This document shows positions 7,296 to 16,395 of a stretch of DNA of 38,320 nt, in pieces (within the stretch, counting starts at the first letter, position 1; each line of letters starts with the position of its first letter). The position numbers were made by a program, and so were the translations under genes. The DNA comes from Acidobacteriota bacterium (GTDB lineage: Bacteria > Acidobacteriota > Terriglobia > Bryobacterales > Bryobacteraceae), in the NCBI GenBank assembly GCA_025354525.1, contig JANXMS010000558.1:1-38320 (forward strand). Direction: 5' to 3'. The notes beneath the pieces were generated by a model. It saw only the letters and a program-made list of their open reading frames with translations. It had not been told where the DNA came from and searched no databases.

Positions 7296-10092
7296 TTCGG
7301 GTCGTGCTGCCGCGAGTGCCGGGGACCACTTCGAGGCGGAGGGGGATGCGTTCCTTCATGTCGGCAACGTGGGATATGAGGCCAACGAGGCGCCCGCTGC
7401 GCTGGAGGTCGGCGAGCGTGTTCATGGCGAGGTCGAGGACTTCGGGGTCCAGAGTGCCGAAGCCTTCGTCGACAAAGAGAGAGTCAAGCCGAATGCCGCC
7501 GGTCGTAGCTTGGACGACGTCGGAGAGGCCGAGAGCGAGCGAGAGGGAGGCGAGAAACATTTCGCCTCCGGAGAGGGTTTCGACGCCGCGCATGACGCCG
7601 GTGTAGTAGTCGCGGACTTTGAGTTCGAGCCCTTTGGCGCCGGGGGGATGGTGGAGTTCGTAGCGGCCGTTGCTCATGCGGCGGAGGCGGATGGTGGCGG
7701 CGGCGAGGACGTCGCGGAGGAACGAGATTTGGGCGTACTCCTGCAAGCTGAGCTTGCGGGAGTTGTCGCCTCCGACGACCTTGGCCATGCGGCCGACGGT
7801 GCGGTATTCGGCTTCGACGAGGGCTCCGGCCTTGAGGAGCCGGTCGAGTTCGGTAGCGACTTTTTGGAGGCCTTCGCGTTCTTGGAGACGTTTGCCGCGC
7901 TCATCGGTGACCCGGGTTGCGTGAGCGGCGGCTTGGGATTTGCGGGCGTTTGCGGTGGCGAGGTCGGGTGGGGTGAGGCCGGTGACGGCGACTTCCGCGG
8001 CGGTGGCGCGGGCGCGGTCGGCGGCCAACTGCTCGCGGAAAGCGCGAATTTGGGCGGCCAGCTTTTCCTGCTTTTCCTTGGGTAGACGGGCGAGGGAAGC
8101 TCTGGCGGCGTCGGGAAAGTGGGCTGCGGCGAGGGCGGCTTCGGCGGCTCGATGGGAGGCTTCCCAAAGCCGGGCGGCGTCCTTCGCGACGTGTTCGGTG
8201 GCGGCTTCGGTGGCGGCGGCGGCCACGGACTCGTTGCGGGCTTGGGATTCGGCGGTGCGGGTTTCTTCGAGTTGGCGGTCGAGCGCGTCGATCTTGCGGG
8301 CGAGTTCGCCGATGGCGCGTTCGAGGGCTCCGGCGGCGCGGAGTTCGGCAGGGACTTCGCCTTCCTCCTTAGCGAGAAGCGTGGCGAGGCCGTACCAGTG
8401 TCGATGGAGTTCGGCGGCTTGGTTTTGCAGGGCTTCCACGGCGAGGCTGATGCGTTGGGCGAGCAAGTTAGCGTACTCGGTTACAGCGGAACGGCTTTGC
8501 TTTTCGTCCTTCTGCGCCTGTTGATAGAGGGCTTCGGCGTTGGCCGGGAGGTCGGGGGGAAGGGCGGCTAGTTGTTCGCGGAGGACGGCGGCCTGCTCAG
8601 AGAGCTTTCGCCAGCCGGTGCTGGTGCCTGATTGGTGGCCAGCGGGGTTGGGGTGGTCGGTGGAGCCGCAGACGGGACAGGGTTCGCCAGGGTGGAGGCG
8701 CTCGGCGAGGGCGGCGGCTTCGGCCTGCTCAGCGGCGGCGGCTTGGGGGCCGACGTGGGCGAATTCCGCTTGCCACTTGTCGAAGTTGCGGCGGTGTTCG
8801 TGGGTTCGTTTGGCTTCGATCGCAGCGACGGTTCGGTCGGTGGCTAGCGCGGCCAGAGGTTCGAGCGCGGGGAGTCTGGCGTCGATGACGGTGCGTTCGG
8901 CGAGTTTGGTGGAGACGATTTGTTCGGCTTCGCGGAACTGTTTTTCGGCGAGGTGGGCGGACTCTCGTTGGGCGACGAGCCGATTAACGGTCGGGCGGAG
9001 GGATTCCAAGCGGGATCGTTCGCCGACGAAAAGGTCGCGAGCGGGCCGCGCGGCTTCGGCGTCGCCGAGGGCGGCGATCGAGTGCTCCAGGGCGACGATG
9101 GCGGAGGCGGTTCGCTTGCGGGCGGCTTCGTGGCGAAGGGTGATGTCGTGGCGCTCTTTGGCTCGGGCGGCGAGGGCTTCGAGGGCTGGGCAGACGGTGT
9201 CGGCGCGGGCGGCGGCGGTTAGGGTGGCTTCAGTGATGGCGACGGCATCCAGACGGGCTTCCTGCTCGGCTAGCGTCTTCGTGGCGTCCGTCAGTTCGTT
9301 GAAGAGGCGCTGGCGGAGGGTGGCTTCGGCGAGGGCTGCGTCGGCGACGGCGACGGCCTTTGCCGCCTCGGCGGCGGATTGTTCTAGCGCTGCGATCTGG
9401 TCCGCTTGAGCGTTTAGCTTGGCGGTGAGGTCTTCGACGGTGGGGCAACCGGCGATATCGAGATGGGTCTTTCGCCGGGTTTCGAAATCGAGGAATTTGG
9501 CTCCGAGGTCTTTGGCGCGATCCTTCAGCCCGTCTTCGATGCGGCGGTAAAGGTGGGTTTGGAAAAGAACGGCGAGGATGCTTTCGCGTTCGCTGGGTTT
9601 GGCGAGGAGGAAGCGCTGGAACTCACCCTGGGGCAGGAGGACGACTTGGCGGAACTGGTCGTCCTTGAAGCCGAGGAGTTCGGTGACGCGGGCGGTGACG
9701 TCGGTGACTTTGTTTTCGAGGAGATGGTCGGTGCCGTCCCAGAGGTGGGCTTCGGGTTGCTTAGTGGTGAAGCCTTCACTGTGCTTTTTGGGAAGGTCCT
9801 GAATGGGCGAGCGTTGGACGCGATACTGCTTGCCGCCCAGGGCGAAGGAGAAGGTGACTTGGGTGGAGGTTTTGGGGTCGGCGAAGTCGCTACGAAGGGT
9901 CCGGCCGCTGCGGAGGCCGCCGGAGGAGTCGCCGTAGAGGGCGAAGCAGATGCCGTCGAGGATGGACGTTTTTCCGGCACCGGTGGGGCCGCTGATGAGG
10001 AAGAGGGGCGCTTCGCCGAGGCGGGTGAAATCGATGGTTTCCGTGCCGGAGTAGGGGCCGAAGGCCTGCATCGTGAGGCTGAGGGGCTTCAT
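7270..10092 (-). CDS. sbcC: Exonuclease SbcCD subunit C (SMC-like ATPase)
   Basis: This 940-residue protein is the ATPase subunit of the SbcCD (Rad50/Mre11-type) nuclease that opens DNA hairpins and processes blocked ends. It has Walker A GPTGAGKTS (about 35-43), two long Ala/Glu/Arg-rich coiled-coil arms, a central zinc hook EPCPVCG (about 468-474), the ABC signature LSGGE, and Walker B LDSLFVDEGFGTLD (about 866-879). The ATG at 10092 overlaps the sbcD stop as ATGA; the frame is open 22 codons further upstream, but the start within the overlap begins the canonical MKPLSLTMQAFGPY. The family often has this sbcD-sbcC order. Confidence 0.96.
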   Translation of the reverse strand: MKPLSLTMQAFGPYSGTETIDFTRLGEAPLFLISGPTGAGKTSILDGICFALYGDSSGGLRSGRTLRSDFADPKTSTQVTFSFALGGKQYRVQRSPIQDLPKKHSEGFTTKQPEAHLWDGTDHLLENKVTDVTARVTELLGFKDDQFRQVVLLPQGEFQRFLLAKPSERESILAVLFQTHLYRRIEDGLKDRAKDLGAKFLDFETRRKTHLDIAGCPTVEDLTAKLNAQADQIAALEQSAAEAAKAVAVADAALAEATLRQRLFNELTDATKTLAEQEARLDAVAITEATLTAAARADTVCPALEALAARAKERHDITLRHEAARKRTASAIVALEHSIAALGDAEAARPARDLFVGERSRLESLRPTVNRLVAQRESAHLAEKQFREAEQIVSTKLAERTVIDARLPALEPLAALATDRTVAAIEAKRTHEHRRNFDKWQAEFAHVGPQAAAAEQAEAAALAERLHPGEPCPVCGSTDHPNPAGHQSGTSTGWRKLSEQAAVLREQLAALPPDLPANAEALYQQAQKDEKQSRSAVTEYANLLAQRISLAVEALQNQAAELHRHWYGLATLLAKEEGEVPAELRAAGALERAIGELARKIDALDRQLEETRTAESQARNESVAAAATEAATEHVAKDAARLWEASHRAAEAALAAAHFPDAARASLARLPKEKQEKLAAQIRAFREQLAADRARATAAEVAVTGLTPPDLATANARKSQAAAHATRVTDERGKRLQEREGLQKVATELDRLLKAGALVEAEYRTVGRMAKVVGGDNSRKLSLQEYAQISFLRDVLAAATIRLRRMSNGRYELHHPPGAKGLELKVRDYYTGVMRGVETLSGGEMFLASLSLALGLSDVVQATTGGIRLDSLFVDEGFGTLDPEVLDLAMNTLADLQRSGRLVGLISHVADMKERIPLRLEVVPGTRGSTTRITGPGTSS

Positions 10093-11144
10093 TGTGCAAG
10101 CTCCGCGATGATGGCTTCGTGTTCGGCGGTGGGGGCCTCGTTTTGCACGTACTGCCAAAAGCTCGCGAACATGGCTTGGGGGTTGGCGGCGGGGATGATG
10201 GCGTCGTCGCCGGTGGAGTCAAAGACGCGCGGGGCGAGGCCCAGGAAATGGGGGTAGCGATCCTGGAGGCGGCGGGCGACGTCGGGGATGAGGCCGGAGT
10301 CGGTGAGGGTGAAATAGAGGTAGTCGTCGCTGCGCGGGGCTTGGAGGAGTTGATCGAAGGAGGCTTCAATGCAGCGGAGATCGTGGCGGGGGGAGAGGGG
10401 GAACTCTTCGATGCCATGGCCAAGGGTGACGAGGGTAACGGATTTTTTCTGATGGGCTTCGCTCGTGCTGTATTTGAGCAGGGAGCCGGAGTAGCGGGGA
10501 ATGCCGAGGGTTTGGGGTTGGTGAAGGTGGCCGAGGGCTCCGTAAGCGTAGCCCTGGAAGGCGTTGACGCCGACTTGGCCGGCGGTGCCGACGGAGAGAG
10601 GCCGTTCGGATTCGGATTCGACGCCGCCGGCGACGAAGGCGTGGGCGATGGCGACGGCGGGGCCTTGGGCGGGACGGAAGCGATGAAGGAGGAAGGCGAG
10701 GGCCGAGTGGTGATCCTGCCCGGTGTATTCGGGGAAGGCGCTGCGGACGCTGGCGGGTTCGGCAAAGGGGATGGCGACGAAGGTCGTGTCGGCGACGGTG
10801 ACGATGCCGGTGGATTCGACGGCGCCGAACAGATGCAGCCCTTGGTGGCGGAGGAGACGGGCACCGAAATCGAGGCGTTGTTGGCTATCGTGGTTGCCGC
10901 CGATGGCGAGGATGGGGACGCGGCAGCGGGAGGCGAGTTCGTGAAACGTGTCGTCCAATAGAGAGACGGCGTCGGCGGGGGGGAAGGCGCGGTCGTAGAG
11001 ATCGCCGGCGATGACGATTGAGTCGGGCTTGGTATCGACGGCGAGGTCGATGAATTGGCGGAGGACGTGGGCTTGGTCGTCGAGGAGGGAGTGGTTGCCG
11101 AGAACGCGGCCCAAGTGCCAGTCGGCGGTATGCAGAAAGCGCAT
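10089..11144 (-). CDS. sbcD: Exonuclease SbcCD subunit D (Mre11-like nuclease)
   Basis: This 351-residue metallophosphoesterase is the nuclease subunit of SbcCD. Motifs run in order: HTADWHLGR (Asp8, His10), IVIAGDLYDRAFPP, IGGNHDS, and later IAHAFVAGG and YGALGHLHQPQ, which supply the two-metal site. The C-terminal part after about residue 270 is the capping/dimer region. The start MRFLHTADWH is the standard one. It is the first gene of the sbcDC operon and is divergent from the zinc-ribbon gene at 11176, so a promoter must lie in the 31 bp between or inside the 5' end of either gene. Confidence 0.95.
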   Translation of the reverse strand: MRFLHTADWHLGRVLGNHSLLDDQAHVLRQFIDLAVDTKPDSIVIAGDLYDRAFPPADAVSLLDDTFHELASRCRVPILAIGGNHDSQQRLDFGARLLRHQGLHLFGAVESTGIVTVADTTFVAIPFAEPASVRSAFPEYTGQDHHSALAFLLHRFRPAQGPAVAIAHAFVAGGVESESERPLSVGTAGQVGVNAFQGYAYGALGHLHQPQTLGIPRYSGSLLKYSTSEAHQKKSVTLVTLGHGIEEFPLSPRHDLRCIEASFDQLLQAPRSDDYLYFTLTDSGLIPDVARRLQDRYPHFLGLAPRVFDSTGDDAIIPAANPQAMFASFWQYVQNEAPTAEHEAIIAELAQ

Positions 11145-11175
11145 TAAGTTGTTAGAGTAGCTTGGTTAAGGTTGC

Positions 11176-11454
11176 ATGGACGAACGACAATATTTTATCG
11201 AGAGTAACACCACGCGGCCGGCGAACCTTTATTGTCCGTTTTGTCGGACGAGCGGGGGGTACGAACTACGCTATTTGCTGCGGAAAAAGCGGGATCGGTT
11301 GCCGGCGGGGGGCGACGAGCGGGATCGGGCGAAGTTTGCGAAATCGCAGAGTTACCTGGTTTTGCTAGATGATAAAGTTCGGTGTGGGAACGCTCGCTGC
11401 CGAAAGACGTTTGAAATTACGGGCCTGAAGACGATGTCGTTTCTAGCGGAGTAA
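11176..11454 (+). CDS. Small zinc-ribbon protein, function unknown
   Basis: This 92-residue protein carries two cysteine pairs, Cys20-x2-Cys23 (YCPFC) and Cys70-x4-Cys75 (CGNARC), about 47 residues apart, which looks like a split zinc ribbon around a Lys/Arg-rich middle (RKKRDRLPAGGDERDRAKF). The basic middle could bind nucleic acid; this is inference. I do not recognise a named family. A TAAGG Shine-Dalgarno precedes the ATG. The downstream cupin gene starts 3 bp after its stop, so the two are probably one operon. Confidence 0.7.
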   Translation: MDERQYFIESNTTRPANLYCPFCRTSGGYELRYLLRKKRDRLPAGGDERDRAKFAKSQSYLVLLDDKVRCGNARCRKTFEITGLKTMSFLAE

Positions 11455-11457
11455 ATT

Positions 11458-11823
11458 ATGCCTGAATTGATTGCGCAGCCGACGCGGGTGACGGCGGCGG
11501 GGAATAAGCCGAAGCTGATCGACGAGTACGTGGGGCGGGTGAACACGGGAACAGAGGGGCTGAGCATTGCCCATATGCGGTCTCCTGGGGGTTGGGTGGA
11601 GCCGGGGCAGCGGCCGGAGTTTGATGAATATACGGTGGTGTTGCGGGGGGCGGTGCAAGTGGAGTTTGACGGGGGCCAGATGGTGGTGAGTGCGGGGCAG
11701 GGGGTGTTGACGCGGGCGGGGGAGTGGATTCGGTACAGCACGCCGGGAGAAGAGGGGCCGGGGTATATTGCTGTTTGTCTGCCGGCGTTTGCGCCGGGGA
11801 CGGTGCGCCGGGATGAAGCCTAA
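11458..11823 (+). CDS. Small single-domain cupin protein
   Basis: This 121-residue protein is a single cupin barrel. The first cupin motif is degenerate (SPGGWVEPGQRPEFDEYTVVLRGAVQVEFDG) and the second appears as GVLTRAGEWIRYSTPGEEGPGYIAVCLPAF. The usual metal-binding histidines of motif 1 are replaced (EPGQ, EFDE), so a metal site is not certain. The function is unknown; such proteins are commonly small-molecule-binding or isomerase-like. It follows the zinc-ribbon gene by 3 bp. Its 3' end overlaps the apparent original start of the PEP-CTERM pseudogene. Confidence 0.78.
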   Translation: MPELIAQPTRVTAAGNKPKLIDEYVGRVNTGTEGLSIAHMRSPGGWVEPGQRPEFDEYTVVLRGAVQVEFDGGQMVVSAGQGVLTRAGEWIRYSTPGEEGPGYIAVCLPAFAPGTVRRDEA

Positions 11824-12646
11824 GGGGAAATATTTCAGCGGTCGAAAACTTTTGCCCTCGGCGAGACGCGCACTGTTTCTCTCTCTTTGCTCTTGCGTCA
11901 ATGGGCGCGGCCGCCATTGGTCCTGACGCTTTCGGCTACACCGCTTTTAGTACGCGGTTCAATTTTGTGAACATCTCGTGCACGGGAACGACTATTCTTG
12001 CCAACAACAACGACACCGCCCAAAGCGTAGGCATTGGGTTTAACTTTGGGTTTTATGGAAGCACCCAGACGAGCGCCTTTGTGAGTTCGAACGGGATGCT
12101 CGCGTTTGGAAGTTCGATTAGTTCCCTTACTCCACGGAATCTCGCGACGACCAGCCCTCCAAACTAACGTACCTGTCATCGCGGTGCTGTGGGACGACTG
12201 GACCACCGTAAAGAGCACGTATCCGGCATCGGACGCTGTTTGCACGCAGACGGTGGGGGTCCCTGGAAGCCAGCAGTTTATTGTGCAGTGGAACAATACG
12301 TTCGGCTGTTGCCCCGTAGGAACCCAGCCACTGGTTTTCCGGGCGATCCTGCTTGAGGGTTCGGGGAACATACTGCTGCAATATCAAAAGGTGTTGAGTG
12401 GGGTTGGGCTACAGAGTAGAGCTGGCGACAACGGCGACAACGGCTCTTCGGCGGCGGTGGGAATTCGCGATGTTGACGGCCAGCTGAACGGTCGCAATCC
12501 GCATTGGTCCTTTTCGCCCGGCACGGCGGTGATTGCGAACGAGTCGGCGATTCTGTTCAGCACTTCGACCGCGGTTCCAGAGCCGTCCACGTTCCTGTTG
12601 CGTGGCGTTGCTGCCGGCGCGGAAGCGGCGTAAAGCTAGTGACTAG
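11813..12646 (+). pseudogene. PEP-CTERM-anchored secreted protein, broken by three frameshifts
   Basis: The pieces of one exported protein are spread over three frames. An ATG at 11813 opens a basic N-region and hydrophobic stretch (MKPKGKYFSGRKLLPSARR). The signal-peptide core then continues in the next frame (FSLFALASMGAAA) into a beta-rich body ending near 12165. The body resumes in the third frame (VPVIAVLWDDW, then GIRDVDGQLNGRNPHWSF) to the sorting motif VPEPSTFLL at about 12577-12603. The expected C-terminal tail VALLPARKRRKAS is found only after a third shift, ending at TAG 12644-12646. All shifts go +1. The body is a beta-sandwich-like domain seen in acidobacterial PEP-CTERM proteins. 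The first shift falls near a (TC)4 repeat. Decay is more likely than sequencing error, but the latter is possible. Confidence 0.75.
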
Positions 12647-12717
12647 GCTGGCTGTGCTAAGCTCAAAAATTGGTTTGACGACCAAATATTCCCTACAGTT
12701 TTGGAGGCAGGGTTTTC

Positions 12718-13869
12718 GTGGCAGAAGGTATACGTCATATTTTTACTTCCGAGTCGGTAACGGAAGGTCATCCCGATAAGATGGCCGACCAGATTTCCGA
12801 CGCCGTTTTGGATGCCGTTCTCACAGACGATCCGACAGGCCGCGTTGCTTGTGAGGTTCTGGTTACCACCGGCATTTGTCTGGTGGCGGGCGAGATCACG
12901 ACGACGACCTACGTCGACGTGCCGAAGTTGGCGCGCGAGGTGATCGCTCAAATCGGATTCACCGATGCGGCGATGGGCTTCGACGCCAAGACTTGCGGCG
13001 TGTTGAACGTGATCCAGGCGCAGAGCCCGGACATCGCGATGGGCGTGGACACCGGCGGCGCCGGCGACCAGGGCCTGATGTTTGGCTACGCTTGTACGGA
13101 AACGGAAGAGCTGATGCCGCTGCCGATCACCTTGGCACACAAGTTGGCTCGTCGGTTGAGCGAATCGCGCAATTCGAAAGAGTTGGCGTGGTTGCGCCCG
13201 GACGGCAAGAGCCAAGTTTCGGTGGAGTATGTCAACGGGCAGCCCGTGCGCATTGATGCGGTGGTTGTTTCGACGCAGCACGATGATGCGGTGAGCACCG
13301 AAGAGCTTCGCGCGGAAGTGAAGAAAAAGATCATCGACGTCGTGATTCCGGCGAGTATGGTGGATTCGGGTACGAAGTACCACATCAACCCCACGGGTCG
13401 CTTCGTGATCGGCGGGCCACACGGCGATACGGGCTTGACGGGTCGGAAGATCATTGTTGACACGTACGGCGGAATGGGTCGTCACGGCGGCGGCGCTTTC
13501 TCTGGTAAAGACCCGACGAAGGTAGACCGTTCGGCTTGCTACATGGCTCGCTATGTGGCGAAGAACTTAGTTGCCGCTGGATTGGCGACGCGCGTGGAAG
13601 TGCAGTTGGCTTACGCGATCGGCGTGGCTGAGCCGGTATCGGTGAACGTTAACACGTTTGGTACGGGCGTTTTGGACGAGGAGAAGATTGTGGGCTTGAT
13701 TCGCTCGCACTTCCCGCTGACTCCGAAGGGTATGATCGATCATCTCGATCTGCGCCGTCCGATCTACCGTGCGACTGCGGCGTTCGGCCATTTCGGCCGG
13801 AACGAATTCCCGTGGGAGTCCACTGCGAAAGCCTCCGATTTGCGGGCTGACGCTGGGCTTACCAGCTAG
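12718..13869 (+). CDS. metK: S-adenosylmethionine synthase
   Basis: This 383-residue enzyme makes S-adenosylmethionine from methionine and ATP. Typical motifs are [23 protein letters not shown] at the N-terminus (ATP-binding His18), the GAGDQG loop followed by [12 protein letters not shown], the basic [13 protein letters not shown] segment, and the phosphate-binding [16 protein letters not shown] loop. The start codon is GTG at 12718 with a GGAGG Shine-Dalgarno 11 bases upstream; the length matches the family. It is followed after 18 bp by the SAH-hydrolase homologue and then tig, forming a plus-strand cluster. I see no SAM riboswitch in the 70 bp upstream. Confidence 0.97.
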   Translation: MAEGIRHIFTSESVTEGHPDKMADQISDAVLDAVLTDDPTGRVACEVLVTTGICLVAGEITTTTYVDVPKLAREVIAQIGFTDAAMGFDAKTCGVLNVIQAQSPDIAMGVDTGGAGDQGLMFGYACTETEELMPLPITLAHKLARRLSESRNSKELAWLRPDGKSQVSVEYVNGQPVRIDAVVVSTQHDDAVSTEELRAEVKKKIIDVVIPASMVDSGTKYHINPTGRFVIGGPHGDTGLTGRKIIVDTYGGMGRHGGGAFSGKDPTKVDRSACYMARYVAKNLVAAGLATRVEVQLAYAIGVAEPVSVNVNTFGTGVLDEEKIVGLIRSHFPLTPKGMIDHLDLRRPIYRATAAFGHFGRNEFPWESTAKASDLRADAGLTS

Positions 13870-13887
13870 TTTCGTCTGAGGAACCCT

Positions 13888-15081
13888 ATGGCCACGAACG
13901 CGGATCCGATTGTCGATTTCGACATCCAGGACCTCGGCTTGGCCGAGTCTGGGAAGCGGCGTATCGAGTGGGCGTTCCAATCGATGCCGGTGCTGCAAGC
14001 GATTCGCAAGCAGTTTATCAAGGCGCAACCTCTGGCTGGGTTTCGAGTGGCGGCTTGTCTGCCGGTTGCTCCGGAGACGGCAAATTTGATGGTGACGTTG
14101 CGAGACGGAGGCGCTCAGGTAGTCCTGAGCGCCTCCGATTCGTTTATGCGGCAAGACGATGTGGTGGCAGCGTTGGCGAAGGACTACGGGATCGCCGTGG
14201 TGAGTTTGGCGGACGCGCTGGCGACGGAGCCGCATTGGGCGCTGGATCATGGTGGTTTGCTGTTGCGCGATGCGCCGGCGAGCTTGCTGGGGGCGACGAT
14301 GGACAGGGCGACTTCGCGGGAATTGGCGTTTCCGGTGATCGCGGTGGACCAGGCGCAAACGTCGCATTTGTTTGATCATCGATACGGCGCGGGGCAGTCG
14401 GTGATTGACGGGATTTTGCGGGCGACGAATTTATTGCTGAGCGGTTTGACGGTGGTGGTGGCGGGTTATGGGTGGTGTGGGAAGGGGATTGCGACGCGGG
14501 TGCGGGGGATGGGGGCGAACGTGATCGTCACCGAGATTGACCCGATGCGGGCGCTGGAAGCTTTGATGGATGGCCATCGGGTGATGTCGATGCCGGAGGC
14601 GGTGGCCTTAGGACATTTGGTGATCACGGCGACGGGGAACAAGAACACGATTGGCCGCGACCATATTGACAAGATGAAGAGCGGGGCGATTTTGGTGAAT
14701 TCGGGGCACTCGCCGGTCGAGATCGACCTAGGCGCATTGGACCGCGTCGCATCGAGCCATCGACCGATTCAGGATTTGGTGGAAGAGTACGTTTTACGGG
14801 ACGGGCGGCGGGTTTACGTATTGGCGCAGGGACAACCGATTAACGCGGCGGCGGCGGGCGGACAGCCGGCGACGGTGCGGGATATCAGCTTGGCGAACCA
14901 CGCCTTGGCGCTCGAATATTTGAGCAAGAATTACACGACTATGCAGCATCGGGCGCATGCGGTGCCCGAGGAGATCGACCGTCAGGTGGCGCGTCTCAAG
15001 CTTGAGGCGCTCGGTTTGAAGATTGATCGGCTGACTCCGGAACAGGAAGCCTATTTGGCGAGCTGGCCGGAAGCAAATTAA
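13888..15081 (+). CDS. S-adenosylhomocysteine hydrolase homologue with altered active site
   Basis: This 397-residue protein is homologous over its whole length to adenosylhomocysteinase of the shorter bacterial/archaeal form. The NAD domain is well kept: GYGWCGKG at 193-200, VTEIDP and NSGHSPVEID with His274. The substrate domain is not. By motif alignment with the human enzyme, His55 is Pro59, Asp131 is His121, Glu156 is Asp139, Lys186 is Ser159, Asn191 is His164 and His353 is Gln326; only Asp190 (Asp163) remains. The STQDD loop reads FMRQDD. It may therefore be a pseudoenzyme or act on another substrate, despite its metK neighbour. The start has a GAGGA Shine-Dalgarno. Homology is certain; the normal ahcY activity is doubtful. 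Confidence 0.9.
   Translation: MATNADPIVDFDIQDLGLAESGKRRIEWAFQSMPVLQAIRKQFIKAQPLAGFRVAACLPVAPETANLMVTLRDGGAQVVLSASDSFMRQDDVVAALAKDYGIAVVSLADALATEPHWALDHGGLLLRDAPASLLGATMDRATSRELAFPVIAVDQAQTSHLFDHRYGAGQSVIDGILRATNLLLSGLTVVVAGYGWCGKGIATRVRGMGANVIVTEIDPMRALEALMDGHRVMSMPEAVALGHLVITATGNKNTIGRDHIDKMKSGAILVNSGHSPVEIDLGALDRVASSHRPIQDLVEEYVLRDGRRVYVLAQGQPINAAAAGGQPATVRDISLANHALALEYLSKNYTTMQHRAHAVPEEIDRQVARLKLEALGLKIDRLTPEQEAYLASWPEAN
14106..14137 (+). repeat. Perfect 14-bp hairpin inside the SAH-hydrolase-like gene
   Basis: CGGAGGCGCTCAGG, a TAGT loop and CCTGAGCGCCTCCG form a perfect 14-bp inverted repeat in codons 73-83. It is followed by GATTCGTTTATG, so there is no proper T tract. It coincides with the stretch where the protein departs from the conserved STQDD loop. 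Confidence 0.85.
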
Positions 15082-15093
15082 GATAAGGATTCC

Positions 15094-16395
15094 ATGGCAT
15101 TACTCGAAGGTTGCAAGCACGAAGTAGAATTGACCGTCCCATTGCTGACGATTGCGGACGAGACGGATAGGGCGGTCGAGAAGATCCGCGCGAAGGTACA
15201 GCTGCCGGGGTTTCGTCCGGGCAAGGTGCCGGCGTCGCTGATTCGGCAGCGTTTTCAGAGCGAGATCCGTCAGGACGTGATGGAAGCGGCGATTCCGAAG
15301 GTATTCCACGAGTACGCCACGGCGGAGAAGCTGCAAGTTGTCAGCCAGCCGAACGTGGTGGAGATGAAATGGGAAGGGAATGAGCCGATGTGGTTCAAGG
15401 CCCAATTTGAAGTGGCCCCGGAGTTTGAGCTCGAAGACAACTATCGCGGGATCACGGTGCCGTATGCGCAGCCGGTGGTGGAGGACGCGAAGATCGAAGA
15501 GCGTCTGGTGACTTTGCAGCAGCAGAAGGCGGAGTATGTGAACGTGGATCCGCGGGCGTCTGAGATCGGCGACCATGTGCTCGTAGAGTTGGAGAGTTTG
15601 AGCGGCGCGGCGCAGCCGATCAACGAGAAAGAGGTTGCCCTTGAGTTGGGTGCCGAGATGACTTTGGCGGCGTTCAACGAGAACGTTGTGGGCATGGAAC
15701 CGGGCGATGAGAAACAGATGGAAATCGTGTACCCGGAAGACTATGGGGCGGAGAATCTAGCGGGCAAGACAGTTAATTTTCGGGTGAAGTTGACGACGAT
15801 TCGGCGGAAGGAGCTTCCGGAGTTGAACGACGACTTTGCGCAGGATCTGGGCGACTTCAAGACGCTGGACGAGTTGCGGGAAGCGATTAAGCGGTCGATG
15901 CTTTCCGAACGGGAACGCGAGGCGCAGGGCGCGTCGCGGGAGAAGTTGCTGGACGGGTTGGTGGCGCTGTATGATTTCCCGATTCCGGAAGTTTTCGTGG
16001 AGCGGCAGATTGAGAGTTCGCTGGAGCAGCGGCTGCGTGGACTGGCCGAACAAGGCATTGACCCGCGGAAGCTGAATCTGGACTGGACCAAGCTGCGGGC
16101 GTCACAAGTGCCGCAAGCGACCAAAGACGTGCGGGCTTCGCTGTTGCTCGAGCGGATAGGGGAGCGGGAGGCGATCCACGCGACTTCGGAAGAGGTGGAT
16201 GCCGAGGTGAACCGGATCGCTCGTCAGGAGCGGGAAGCGGTGGCTTCGGTGCGGCGTCGGTTGGAGAAAGAAGGGGTGCTCGGGCGAATTGCCGGGCACA
16301 TCCGGACGGAGAAGATCCTGGCATTCTTGTTTGAGCAGGCAACGAAAGTGGCACCGGATCCTGAGGTTTTGGCTATCGAGGCTCCGGCGGAGTAG
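15094..16395 (+). CDS. tig: Trigger factor (ribosome-associated chaperone / peptidyl-prolyl isomerase)
   Basis: This 433-residue protein is trigger factor, which binds the ribosomal exit tunnel and shelters nascent chains. The ribosome-docking signature GFRPGKVP is at 39-46. The peptidyl-prolyl isomerase domain spans roughly 145-245 (IGDHVLVELESL through VNFRVKLTTI) and the helical substrate-binding C-terminal domain starts at LPELNDDFAQDLGDFKTLDEL. An AAGGA Shine-Dalgarno lies in the 12-bp gap after the preceding gene. The usual downstream clpP-clpX is not present; decayed DNA follows instead, so this is probably the end of the cluster or a rearranged one. Confidence 0.95.
   Translation: MALLEGCKHEVELTVPLLTIADETDRAVEKIRAKVQLPGFRPGKVPASLIRQRFQSEIRQDVMEAAIPKVFHEYATAEKLQVVSQPNVVEMKWEGNEPMWFKAQFEVAPEFELEDNYRGITVPYAQPVVEDAKIEERLVTLQQQKAEYVNVDPRASEIGDHVLVELESLSGAAQPINEKEVALELGAEMTLAAFNENVVGMEPGDEKQMEIVYPEDYGAENLAGKTVNFRVKLTTIRRKELPELNDDFAQDLGDFKTLDELREAIKRSMLSEREREAQGASREKLLDGLVALYDFPIPEVFVERQIESSLEQRLRGLAEQGIDPRKLNLDWTKLRASQVPQATKDVRASLLLERIGEREAIHATSEEVDAEVNRIARQEREAVASVRRRLEKEGVLGRIAGHIRTEKILAFLFEQATKVAPDPEVLAIEAPAE

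Noticed and set aside
12661-12717. TTGACG upstream of metK as a possible -35 or riboswitch leader
   Set aside because: No suitably spaced -10 hexamer follows and the leader is too short for a SAM riboswitch.
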